Below are positions 1 through 6,830 of a DNA stretch of 30,460 nucleotides, one piece after another (positions within the stretch are counted from its first letter, which is position 1; the number at the start of each line of letters is the position of its first letter). Made by a program: the position numbers and the translations under genes. The notes below the pieces were generated by a model, which made no database searches, was not told where the DNA came from, and saw only the letters and a program-made list of their open reading frames with translations. Origin of the DNA: Olsenella sp. (GTDB lineage: Bacteria > Actinomycetota > Coriobacteriia > Coriobacteriales > Atopobiaceae); contig SUUD01000001.1 of assembly GCA_015062715.1 (NCBI GenBank), positions 1 to 30,460 of the forward strand. Reading direction: 5' to 3'.

Positions 1-1
1 C

Positions 2-1171
2 GACATGAACGACCGCCAGCTCCGCAACGTCGTGGACGGCATGGGCGGCATCGCCGACGGCGTGCCTCGCCAGGACGGCTTCGACATCACCGTCGCCTCC
101 GAGGTCATGGCCGTGTTCTGCCTGGCCACCGACCTCGAGGACCTCAAGGCGCGCCTGGGCCGCATGGTCATCGCCTACACCTATGACCGCGAGCCCGTCA
201 CCGTGAGCGACATCCACGCCGAGGGCGCCTGCACGGCCCTTCTCAAGGACGCCATCAAGCCCAACTTGGTCCAGACCCTCGAGAACAATCCCGCCTTCGT
301 CCATGGCGGCCCGTTCGCCAACATCGCCCACGGCTGCAACTCCGTCCAGGCGACCATGACCGCCCTCAAGATGGCCGACTACGTGGTCACCGAGGCCGGC
401 TTCGGCGCAGACCTCGGTGCCGAGAAGTTCCTCGACATCAAGTGCCGCGCCACGGGCCTCAAGCCCAGTTGCGTGGTCATCGTGGCCACCGTCCGCGCCC
501 TCAAGTACAACGGCGGCGTGCCCAAGGCCGAGCTTGGCACCGAGAACCTCGAGGCGCTCGAGGCCGGCATGCCCAACCTGCTGCAGCACGTCTCCAACAT
601 CCAGGACGTCTATGGCCTGCCCGCGGTCGTCGCCATCAACGCCTTCCCCACGGACACCCCCGCCGAGCTCAAGCTCGTCCAGGACAAGTGCGCCGAGCTG
701 GGCGTCAATGCCGTGCTCGCCGAGCACTGGGCGAAGGGCGGCGAGGGTGCCGTCGCCCTGGCCGAGGAGGTCGTGCGCCAGTGCGAGAAGCCCAACGACT
801 TCCGCTTCTCCTACGACCTCGACCAGGACATCTACGGCAAGCTGCATGACATCGGCCACAAGATCTACCACGCCGAGCACGTCCTGCTCCTTCCCGCCGC
901 CGCCAAGAAGGCCAAGGAGCTCGAGCGCCTCGGCTTTGGCAACCTGCCCATCTGCGTGGCCAAGACCCAGTACAGCTTCTCCGACGACCCCACGCTGCTG
1001 GGCGCCCCGAAGGGCTTCACACTCAACGTGCGCGACCTGCGCGTCTCTGCCGGCGCCGGCTTCATCGTCGCCTACACCGGCGACATCATGACCATGCCCG
1101 GCCTGCCCAAGGTCCCGGCGGCCGAGAAGATCGACGTCACCCCCGACGGCAAGATTGTGGGCCTGTTCTAG
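2..1171 (+). CDS. fhs: Formate-tetrahydrofolate ligase, 3' part (5' end outside window)
   Basis: This is the last 389 codons of formate-THF ligase (10-formyl-THF synthetase), which makes 10-formyl-THF from formate, ATP and THF in the cytoplasm. The reading frame is open to the window edge and the family is about 555 residues, so roughly the N-terminal 30%, including the P-loop, lies outside. The ATG at 5-7 is internal: it falls in the conserved stretch DMNDRQLR, whose Asp codon is at 2-4. Visible family motifs are GGPFANIAHGCNS, EAGFGADLGAEKF, and VATVRALKYNGG, which fits the PROSITE second FTHFS signature. It heads a block with fchA, folD, a formate channel, folE and folC, so formate is the evident C1 source or product. 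A large hairpin follows the stop. Identification is secure. Confidence 0.97.
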   Translation, partial: DMNDRQLRNVVDGMGGIADGVPRQDGFDITVASEVMAVFCLATDLEDLKARLGRMVIAYTYDREPVTVSDIHAEGACTALLKDAIKPNLVQTLENNPAFVHGGPFANIAHGCNSVQATMTALKMADYVVTEAGFGADLGAEKFLDIKCRATGLKPSCVVIVATVRALKYNGGVPKAELGTENLEALEAGMPNLLQHVSNIQDVYGLPAVVAINAFPTDTPAELKLVQDKCAELGVNAVLAEHWAKGGEGAVALAEEVVRQCEKPNDFRFSYDLDQDIYGKLHDIGHKIYHAEHVLLLPAAAKKAKELERLGFGNLPICVAKTQYSFSDDPTLLGAPKGFTLNVRDLRVSAGAGFIVAYTGDIMTMPGLPKVPAAEKIDVTPDGKIVGLF

Positions 1172-1184
1172 GAGCTGCTATCGA

Positions 1185-1263
1185 GGGGCCGAGCGTTTCC
1201 CCTCCGGACGTCCTCGCACAAGCCCAGTGCTGCGGGATGTCCGTCAGAGAAACGCTCGGCCCC
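1185..1263. repeat. Long hairpin between fhs and fchA
   Basis: A perfect 15-bp inverted repeat has arms at 1185-1199 and 1249-1263 (first arm begins GGGGCCGAGCG). A nested 5-bp pair sits inside it (CGGAC 1205-1209, GTCCG 1239-1243). There is no T-tract, so it is not a classical intrinsic terminator, though it may stop transcription or protect the fhs 3' end. It could also be one of the palindromic elements scattered through this window, but I found no second copy. Confidence 0.7.
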
Positions 1264-1308
1264 GCATCTCCTGAACGAGTGCCTTTAGCTAGAAGGGCAA
1301 ACAGCGGG

Positions 1309-1330
1309 CCAAGCTCATCGGCGAGCTTGG
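1309..1330 (+). promoter_or_regulatory. Small hairpin in the fchA leader
   Basis: CCAAGCTC at 1309-1316 pairs with GAGCTTGG at 1323-1330 around a 6-nt loop, about 50 nt upstream of the fchA start. No U-tract follows. Its role is unknown; it may be a leader structure or chance. Confidence 0.35.
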
Positions 1331-1378
1331 TCTGGCCGTAGGCTTGTCAAAGAACGTCTTCACAGGAGGAGTTACGCC

Positions 1379-2005
1379 ATGGCAGAACCACTTACCAAGC
1401 TGAGCTGCGAGGACTTTGCCACCGTGCTTGCCGCCAAGGAGTCCGTGCCTGGCGGCGGCGGAGCGGCCGCGCTCGTGGGCGCCCTGGGCGTCGCCCTGGG
1501 GTCCATGGTGGGCAACTTCACCACCGGCAAGAAGCGCTATGCGGACGTCGAGGATGACATCCAGCGCATGCTGGCCGACGGCGAGGTCATCCGTGCCCGC
1601 CTCATCGAGCTCGTGGCCGAGGACGCCGAGGCGTTCTTCCCGCTCTCGCAGGCCTATGGCATCCCCAAGGAGGACCCCACGCGTGCCCAGGTGCTCGAGG
1701 AGGCCACCAAGAACGCCTGCGCCGGGCCCGTCGAGATGATGCGCCAGGTCTGCCGCGCGATCGAGCTGCTCGAGGAGATGGGCCAGAAGGGCTCCAAGAT
1801 GCTCATCTCGGACGTGGGCTGCGGGGCGCTGCTGTGCCGCGCCGCGCTCGAGGCCGCGAGCCTCAACGTCTTCGTCAACACCAAGACGCTTGCCGACCGC
1901 GCCTTCGCCGAGGGCCTCGAGGCCGAGTGCGACGCCATGCTCGCCGAGTACGGCCCGCGCGCCGAGGCCTGCGCCCAGGCCGTCATGGACCACATCAGGA
2001 AGTAG
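1379..2005 (+). CDS. fchA: Methenyl-THF cyclohydrolase / formimido-THF cyclodeaminase family
   Basis: A 208-residue protein of the formiminotransferase-cyclodeaminase fold (FTCD_C family), all-helical and cytoplasmic. The N-terminal glycine-rich stretch SVPGGGGAAALVGALG (about residues 22-37) is the family hallmark, and GSMVGNFTTGKK follows it. In purine- and amino-acid-fermenting anaerobes and acetogens, stand-alone members interconvert methenyl-THF and formyl-THF, or deaminate formimino-THF. Its place between fhs and folD supports the cyclohydrolase role. This is strengthened by the neighbouring FolD lacking its cyclohydrolase residues. The start is the ATG at 1379 with AGGAGGA at 1364-1370. 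Formimino-THF cyclodeaminase activity cannot be excluded from sequence. Confidence 0.92.
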   Translation: MAEPLTKLSCEDFATVLAAKESVPGGGGAAALVGALGVALGSMVGNFTTGKKRYADVEDDIQRMLADGEVIRARLIELVAEDAEAFFPLSQAYGIPKEDPTRAQVLEEATKNACAGPVEMMRQVCRAIELLEEMGQKGSKMLISDVGCGALLCRAALEAASLNVFVNTKTLADRAFAEGLEAECDAMLAEYGPRAEACAQAVMDHIRK

Positions 2006-2008
2006 CGC

Positions 2009-2055
2009 GATTGTGCCATTGGTGCCTGTCCCCAATGGCACCCAATGGCACAATC
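2009..2055. repeat. Palindromic REP-like element, GTGCC class, copy 1
   Basis: Perfect 14-bp arms lie at 2009-2022 (GATTGTGCCATTGG) and 2042-2055. The spacer holds GTGCCTGTCCC and a second copy of CCAATGGCA (2032-2040). It fills nearly the whole gap between fchA and folD and ends 18 nt before the folD start. A near-identical copy is at 29782-29820. It looks like a dispersed repeat unit rather than a gene-specific operator. Confidence 0.8.
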
Positions 2056-2073
2056 TGGATGAAAGGACTCACC

Positions 2074-2928
2074 ATGGCAGAACTGCTCAAGGGCCTGCCC
2101 GTTGCCAATGCCATCACCGAGGAGCTCGTCGGCCGCGTGGCGGCCCTCGAGGAGCGGGGCGTCCACCCCACCCTTGCCATCGTGCGCGTGGGCGAGCGCG
2201 ACGACGACCTCTCCTACGAGCGCGGCGCCCTCAAGCGCGCCGAGAAGGTGGGCCTGGGCGTGCGCCAGTTCGTCCTTCCTGCCGACTGCTCGCAGGACGA
2301 CCTCATGGCCGTCATCGACGAGGTCAACGCCGACGACTCCATCCACGGCTGCCTGATGTTCCGCCCGCTGCCCAAGACCCTCGACGAGGCTGCCGCCTGC
2401 GCCGCGCTCGACCCCGCCAAGGACGTCGACTGCATCACCGAGGGCTCGCTCTTCGGCGTCTTCGCCAACCGTCCCACGGGATTTCCGCCCTGCACCGCCC
2501 AGGCGGTCATCGAGATCCTCGACCACTACGGCTACGAGCTCACCGGCGTCAACGTCACCGTCGTGGGCCGTTCGCTGGTCATCGGCAAGCCCGTCTCGAT
2601 GATGCTCCAGGCGCGCAACGCCACCGTCACCATGTGCCACACCCGCACCCGCGACCTCGCCGCCGAGTGTGCCAAGGCCCAGATCCTGGTCGTCGCCGCC
2701 GGCCACATCGGAACCGCCGGGGCGGCGTCGGTCGCCCCCGGCCAGGTCGTCATCGACGTGGGCATCAACTGGGACGAGGCCGCCGGAAAGCTCTGCGGCG
2801 ACGTCCTCTTCGACGAGGTCGAGCCCATCGTGGCCGCCATAACGCCGGTCCCGGGCGGCGTGGGCTCGGTCACCACGGCCGTCCTCGCCAAGCATGTCGT
2901 CACCGCTGCGGAGCGCACGCTCGCGTAG
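2074..2928 (+). CDS. folD: Methylene-THF dehydrogenase (FolD family), cyclohydrolase residues missing
   Basis: A 284-residue FolD-family enzyme that oxidises or reduces methylene-THF/methenyl-THF with NAD(P). Family landmarks are KDVDCIT (substrate Asp), PCTAQAV, GRSLVIGKPV (dinucleotide-binding loop) and the C-terminal PVPGGVGSVT. An ungapped alignment with E. coli FolD keeps Tyr50 (here Tyr48). It places Ala52 at the catalytic Lys54, and Phe in place of Gln98 (CLMFRPLP against ILVQLPLP). Lys and Gln are needed for cyclohydrolase activity, so this protein is probably a dehydrogenase only, with FchA upstream doing the other step. The start is the ATG at 2074 with AAAGGA at 2062-2067; an in-frame ATG at 2059 is less well spaced. 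GVGPMT, usual in the family, reads GVGSVT here. Confidence 0.93.
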   Translation: MAELLKGLPVANAITEELVGRVAALEERGVHPTLAIVRVGERDDDLSYERGALKRAEKVGLGVRQFVLPADCSQDDLMAVIDEVNADDSIHGCLMFRPLPKTLDEAAACAALDPAKDVDCITEGSLFGVFANRPTGFPPCTAQAVIEILDHYGYELTGVNVTVVGRSLVIGKPVSMMLQARNATVTMCHTRTRDLAAECAKAQILVVAAGHIGTAGAASVAPGQVVIDVGINWDEAAGKLCGDVLFDEVEPIVAAITPVPGGVGSVTTAVLAKHVVTAAERTLA

Positions 2929-2938
2929 TAGGATTCGT

Positions 2939-2962
2939 GGTGCGCGGGATTGCCCGCGCACC
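2939..2962 (+). promoter_or_regulatory. GC-rich hairpin between folD and folE
   Basis: GGTGCGCGGG (2939-2948) and CCCGCGCACC (2953-2962) form a perfect 10-bp stem with a 4-nt loop. No T-tract follows, so it is a weak terminator at best. It may be a processing or pausing hairpin within the folate operon. Confidence 0.5.
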
Positions 2963-2991
2963 TGCTGCACGGTGAGGGAGGAAGGACCACC

Positions 2992-3579
2992 ATGAGCGAG
3001 AAGCTCACCTATCACGAGCTTGACAAGGCGCGCGTGGAGGCGGCCGTTCGCGAGCTGCTCCTCGCCATCGGCGAGGACCCCGACCGCGAGGGGCTGCAGG
3101 GCACGCCCGACCGCATCGCCCGTGCCTGCGAGGAGATCTTCGGCGGCATGCAGGAGGATCCGTCCCGCCACCTGCTCAAGCAGTTCGACGAGCCGGGCAA
3201 CGAGGACATGGTCATCGTGAAGGACATCCCCTTCGCCTCGATGTGCGAGCATCACCTGCTGCCCTTCACCGGGCGCGCCCACGTGTGCTACCTGCCGCGC
3301 GACGGCAAGATCACGGGCCTCTCCAAGCTGGCCCGCTGCGTGAGCGGCTACGCGCGCCGCCCGCAGCTCCAGGAGCGCCTCACCCAGCAGATCGCCGACG
3401 CCATCGTCGACCGCCTCGACGCGCGCGGCGTGCTCGTGGTGCTGCAGGCCGAGCACTCCTGCATGAACATGCGCGGCATCCGTGCGGCGGGCTCGCTCAC
3501 GGTGACCTCCGCCGTGCGCGGCTGGTTCAAGGACGACCTCAGGGCCCGCGAGGAGGCCCTGCGCCTCATCGGGCTGTAA
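2992..3579 (+). CDS. folE: GTP cyclohydrolase I (type IA)
   Basis: A 195-residue enzyme converting GTP to 7,8-dihydroneopterin triphosphate, the first step of folate synthesis. It forms a cytoplasmic homodecamer. The zinc site is visible: Cys85 and His88 in SMCEHHLLPFTG and Cys157 in EHSCMNMRG. GLSKLARCVSGYARRPQLQE and SLTVTSAVRG are further family motifs. Length matches the short bacterial form (about 190). The start is the ATG at 2992, preceded by GGGAGGAAGGA at 2976-2986. An upstream in-frame GTG or ATG reading from about 2950 would place non-conserved residues before the family start. It is the third intact gene of the block. Because Cys and His ligands are all present, a zinc-independent FolE2-type enzyme is ruled out. 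Confidence 0.96.
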   Translation: MSEKLTYHELDKARVEAAVRELLLAIGEDPDREGLQGTPDRIARACEEIFGGMQEDPSRHLLKQFDEPGNEDMVIVKDIPFASMCEHHLLPFTGRAHVCYLPRDGKITGLSKLARCVSGYARRPQLQERLTQQIADAIVDRLDARGVLVVLQAEHSCMNMRGIRAAGSLTVTSAVRGWFKDDLRAREEALRLIGL

Positions 3580-3588
3580 CGGTGAGGG

Positions 3589-3683
3589 GAGCCAAAGGGG
3601 ACGTTTCCCTTTGGCTCCGAGCCAATAGGGACAGACGCTTATTCTGTTCCGGAAACGAGCCAAAGGGAAACGTCCCCTTTGGC
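3589..3683. repeat. Paired inverted REP-like palindromes, CAAAGGG class
   Basis: Two palindromes lie in opposite orientation. The first has arms GAGCCAAAGGG (3589-3599) and its complement (3607-3617). The second has arms at 3657-3667 and 3675-3683. The full second unit is the reverse complement of the first over 27 nt, so the pair can fold into one large hairpin. Between them GGGACAGA (3628-3635) pairs with TCTGTTCC (3643-3650) with one G:T. A single further copy is at 15189-15216. The arrangement resembles a BIME (paired REP). Confidence 0.8.
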
Positions 3684-3701
3684 CCCGCGAGAGGGGACGG
3701 C

Positions 3702-4508
3702 ATGCCCACCAACGAGTATCCCACGGTCGACGCGCTCGCGCCGGCCGCCATAGAGGCCAAGGCGGAGGCCGTCGGTACCGGCAAGGCCACCATGCCGCCC
3801 GCGCGCTCCTTCGTGCTCGCCTGCCTGGCGGGCCTCTTCATTGGCATGGGCGGCATGTTCATGCTGCTCGTCAAGTCAGACTCCTCGCTCTCCTTCGCGG
3901 CGAGCTCGCTTCTGGGCGGCCTCTCGTTCAGCCTGGGCCTCTTTGCGGTGCTGGTTGCCGGGGCCGAGCTCTTCACCGGCAACAACCTCATGGTCCTGGG
4001 CTGCCTGGGCGGCAGGTACACGCCCGCCCAGCTCCTGCGCAGCTGGTGCGTGGTCTATGCGGGCAACCTCGTGGGCTCGCTCGTGCTGGTCGCCATCCTC
4101 GTCGGCGCGAACTTCGCCGGCATGGGAGGCGGCGCGGTGGGGGAGTGCGCGGTCGCGGTGGCGACCACCAAGTGCTCCCTGCCCTTCGCGACGGCCTTCT
4201 TCCGCGGGATCATGTGCAACGTCCTGGTGTGCCTCGCCGTGTGGCTGGGCTTTGCGGGCAAGACCGTGGTGGACAAGTTCCTGGCCGCCGCGGTTCCCGT
4301 GACGGCCTTCGTGGCCTGCGGCTTCGAGCACTGCGTGGCCAACATGTTCTTCCTGCCCTATGGCCTGGCGCTGTCGGGTGGCACCGAGGCCATCACCCTG
4401 GGCGCCATCGCGGGCAACATCATCGCCGCCACGTTGGGTAACATGGTGGGCGGGGCCGTGCTCTTCGCCGGCGCCTACTGGCTCGCCTTCGGAAGGAAGG
4501 ATGCGTAA
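3702..4508 (+). CDS. Formate/nitrite transporter family channel (FocA/NirC)
   Basis: A 268-residue six-TM protein of the FNT family, pentameric channels for formate, nitrite and similar small anions in the inner membrane. Motifs are ELFTGNNL after TM2, containing the Thr that lines the FocA pore, and GFEHCVANMFFLPYG with the central gating His, both in their usual places. The start is the ATG at 3702 with GAGGGGA just upstream. The N-terminal 30 residues are polar and precede TM1. The stop overlaps the folC start (TAATG), implying translational coupling. Location between folate genes and downstream of fhs points to formate as substrate; nitrite or hydrosulfide cannot be excluded. No nitrite-reduction genes are nearby. 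Confidence 0.93.
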   Translation: MPTNEYPTVDALAPAAIEAKAEAVGTGKATMPPARSFVLACLAGLFIGMGGMFMLLVKSDSSLSFAASSLLGGLSFSLGLFAVLVAGAELFTGNNLMVLGCLGGRYTPAQLLRSWCVVYAGNLVGSLVLVAILVGANFAGMGGGAVGECAVAVATTKCSLPFATAFFRGIMCNVLVCLAVWLGFAGKTVVDKFLAAAVPVTAFVACGFEHCVANMFFLPYGLALSGGTEAITLGAIAGNIIAATLGNMVGGAVLFAGAYWLAFGRKDA

Positions 4509-5920
4509 TGCCCTACTCGGTGCCCTTCGACGTCCCCGAGCTCACCTACGAGGAGTCGCTGCACGTCCTGCATGAGGTCCTGCGGTTCGGCATCTGCCCC
4601 ATGCTTGAGACGGTCGAGGACATGCTCGCCGAGCTGGGCGACCCCGACCTCGCCTTCGACTGCATCCAGGTTGCGGGCACCAACGGGAAGACCTCGACCA
4701 CGCGCTTCTGCGCCGCGATCCTCATGGGGGAGGGGCTCAATGCCGCCCTCTACACCAGCCCCGAGCTGGTGAGCTACACCGAGCGCATGGAGGTGGGCGG
4801 CAGGCCCGTCTCCGAGGCACAGTTCGCCCACGGGCTCTCGGCCGCCGTCGAGAGCGGTCGTCGCGTCAACGAGCGCCGCGCGGCCGCGGGCGAGCGCCCC
4901 TACGACATCACCGAGTTCGACCTGCTCACCGTCGCCGCCATGGTGGTCTATGCCGAGGCGGGCGTCGACGTCGCCGTGCTCGAGTGCGGCATGGGCGGGC
5001 GCTGGGACGCCACGAGCGCGGCAAAGTCGATCCGCTCGGTCGCCGTTACGGGCGTCGGGCTCGACCACATGCACGTGCTGGGCGACACCGTCGAGGCGAT
5101 TGCCGCCGAGAAGGCCGCCATCATCAAGCCCGGCCGCACCTGCGTGCTGGGCGTGGGCACCGCGGCGCCGGCATCGGTCGAGGACGTCTTCCTCGACCAG
5201 TGCGCCACGGCCGGCGTGACGCCCACCTTGCTCGTGCCCGAGCTGCTCGAGGACGCCGAGGGCGAGATGCTCTCCGACGAGGTCCGCCCGCACGAGGGGC
5301 TGCCCCACGCGTCGTTCCGCATCGCCCACAGGCCCTGCTCCCTGGGCGACGCCCTCGTCGTCGACGTCGTCACGCCCCGTGCCGCCTATGCGGGCGTCTC
5401 GGCGCCCAAGCCGCGCTACCAGGCTGCCAACATCGCCTGCGCCGTCGCGCTCGCCGAGGACTACCTGGGCCGGGCGCTCGACCCCGCCCTGCTCGCCGCG
5501 TCCGTCTCGACCTGCCCCACGCCGGGCCGCTTCGACGTCGTGCGGACCGAGCCCCTGGGCCTGATAGACGCCTGCCACAACCCCCAGAGCGTGGAGACCT
5601 TCCTCACGGCCGTACGCGCCATCGAGCCCGACCCTGCCGCTCGGCCGCTGCTTTTGTGCGCCGCCCTCGCCGACAAGGACTGCGCCGGCATGGTGGGGCT
5701 GCTCACGCCCGAGTTCCCCCGCGTGGTGGTGACGCAGACCTCAAGCCCGCGCGCCCTGGCCGCAGACGAGCTGGCCGGCCTCTTCCGCGAGGCTGGCGCG
5801 GACGTCGTGGCGACCCATCCCACGGTGGCCGAGGCCCTGGCGGCGCTGGCAGAGGTGCCCTTCGTGGCCTGCGGGTCCATCACCCTGGCGGGGGAGGTCG
5901 CGGGCATCCTGCGCGCCTAG
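4508..5920 (+). CDS. folC: Folylpolyglutamate / dihydrofolate synthase
   Basis: A 470-residue Mur-ligase-family enzyme that adds glutamate to dihydropteroate and/or to reduced folates, using ATP. The P-loop VAGTNGKTSTT (about residues 55-65), the FolC motif ECGMGGRWDATS, the GLDHMHVLGDTVEAIAAEKA stretch with its metal-binding His, and the C-terminal-domain DxxHNP motif (IDACHNPQS) are all present. The last motif is normally DGAHNP, so the middle residues differ but Asp, His, Asn and Pro are kept. The ATG overlaps the preceding stop by one base, and GGAAGGA lies about 6 nt upstream. Length is slightly longer than the usual 420-450. Whether it is mono- or bifunctional cannot be told from sequence. 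Confidence 0.94.
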   Translation: MPYSVPFDVPELTYEESLHVLHEVLRFGICPMLETVEDMLAELGDPDLAFDCIQVAGTNGKTSTTRFCAAILMGEGLNAALYTSPELVSYTERMEVGGRPVSEAQFAHGLSAAVESGRRVNERRAAAGERPYDITEFDLLTVAAMVVYAEAGVDVAVLECGMGGRWDATSAAKSIRSVAVTGVGLDHMHVLGDTVEAIAAEKAAIIKPGRTCVLGVGTAAPASVEDVFLDQCATAGVTPTLLVPELLEDAEGEMLSDEVRPHEGLPHASFRIAHRPCSLGDALVVDVVTPRAAYAGVSAPKPRYQAANIACAVALAEDYLGRALDPALLAASVSTCPTPGRFDVVRTEPLGLIDACHNPQSVETFLTAVRAIEPDPAARPLLLCAALADKDCAGMVGLLTPEFPRVVVTQTSSPRALAADELAGLFREAGADVVATHPTVAEALAALAEVPFVACGSITLAGEVAGILRA

Positions 5921-6240
5921 GCGCCAATAACCGATGCCTTGGGGCAAAGGTGCGCCCCTTGCCGTTCGTGATTTCGGGCACAACCTCCCCGATGCCCTCG
6001 GGTGGCTCCCTGCCAACTGGGAAAACGCGGTGCGGTTGTGCCCGTTTCCATGGTTGTGTCCGAAAGGCCGGCCGGCAGGGGGAAGGGTTGTGACCGAAGG
6101 GCCTGGCGCCCGCGGGTCACGCCCCATTTGTGGTCATGTGCTGGCGTGTTGGCGGCCTTGCGTCCGCATGGGCACGGCCCTTCCGCCCTTTTGCTAAAAT
6201 GAAACGCTGGATGCACCCGACACTAAGGAGACACCTCCCC
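5921..6240. other. 320-bp intergenic region with repeated GGTTGTG(N)CCG motif
   Basis: No gene is supported here. CGGGCACAACC (5975-5985) forms a perfect 11-bp inverted repeat with 6034-6044. Related direct copies of GGTTGTGNCCG lie at 6034-6044, 6052-6062 and about 6087-6097. The region thus carries one inverted and three direct copies within about 125 bp. It could be a further palindromic repeat family or an operator cluster for the gene at 6241. The last 50 bp hold a likely promoter and ribosome-binding site. Confidence 0.5.
6195..6200 (+). promoter_or_regulatory. Possible -10 element (TAAAAT) upstream of 6241
   Basis: TAAAAT at 6195-6200 stands out as AT-rich in a GC-rich region, 40 nt before the start codon. 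No convincing -35 is seen at 16-18 nt. It would start the transcript of the gene at 6241. Confidence 0.35.
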
Positions 6241-6672
6241 ATGTCTGACATGATCAACCAGTTCATCACCCCCGAAGTGCGCATGGTCCTCTACATGATG
6301 CTTGCGTGCATCGTCATGCTGTACGTCCTCTCGATCGTCTACGTCATTCGCGACGCCCAGCGCCGCGGCGCCGAGCCCTGGTGGCTCTGGGCCATCATCT
6401 CGGTCATCCCCGTGGTGGGCCTGCTCGCCTACGTCATCCTGCGTCCCAGCTCCTACCTCATCGACCGCGAGGAGCAGGACCTCGACATCGCCCTGCGCGA
6501 GCACCAGCTTTCGCACTATGGCATCTGCCCCAAGTGCGGCACCCCCATCGACCGCGACTTCATCGTCTGCCCCATGTGCAACACGCAGGTGCGCAACGTC
6601 TGCCCCACCTGCCACAGGCCCCTCAACGCCGACTGGAAGGTCTGCCCCTACTGCCGCACCCGCATCCAGTAG
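6241..6672 (+). CDS. Two-TM membrane protein with double zinc ribbon
   Basis: A 143-residue protein of unknown function. Hydrophobic segments at about residues 14-34 and 47-66 form two TM helices; the second, with PWWLWAIISVIPVVGLLAYV, resembles the short TM hairpin in front of many phospholipase D and zinc-ribbon proteins. After a charged stretch come four CxxC knuckles (CPKC, CPMC, CPTC, CPYC) forming two zinc ribbons, probably cytoplasmic. Start ATG 6241 has AAGGAG at 6225-6230, an 10-nt spacing. A terminator follows. It sits just before the zinc-ribbon paralog array and shares the TM-plus-zinc-ribbon theme, so a functional link is possible but unproven. Confidence 0.85.
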   Translation: MSDMINQFITPEVRMVLYMMLACIVMLYVLSIVYVIRDAQRRGAEPWWLWAIISVIPVVGLLAYVILRPSSYLIDREEQDLDIALREHQLSHYGICPKCGTPIDRDFIVCPMCNTQVRNVCPTCHRPLNADWKVCPYCRTRIQ

Positions 6673-6695
6673 CCCAATCCCAAAAGCGCATGTAC

Positions 6696-6726
6696 GAGGC
6701 CGTCCGCAAGGGCGGCCTCTTCCTTT
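6696..6726 (+). terminator. Intrinsic terminator after 6241-6672
   Basis: GAGGCCGTCC (6696-6705) pairs with GGGCGGCCTC (6710-6719) across a 4-nt loop with one G:T, followed by TTCCTTT. Confidence 0.75.
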
Positions 6727-6770
6727 CACGCCGCGACTGGCGATACAGGCGCGCCGAGGCGCCCGACGTG

Positions 6771-6779
6771 TGCGAGAAT
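6771..6779 (+). promoter_or_regulatory. Possible extended -10 upstream of 6831
   Basis: TGCGAGAAT at 6771-6779 fits a TGnTAnnnT-like extended -10 (GAGAAT). It is 50 nt before the start codon and follows the upstream terminator. No clear -35. Confidence 0.35.
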
Positions 6780-6830
6780 GGGGGCACGCGTTTGTGCCGC
6801 ATGACGATGCGGCCAGGAAAGGAGCAAAGC

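Noticed and set aside
4508..5920. FolC with ACHNP instead of GAHNP as a sign of a different Mur ligase
   Set aside because: The Asp, His, Asn and Pro and all other FolC motifs are present; the changed positions are not catalytic.
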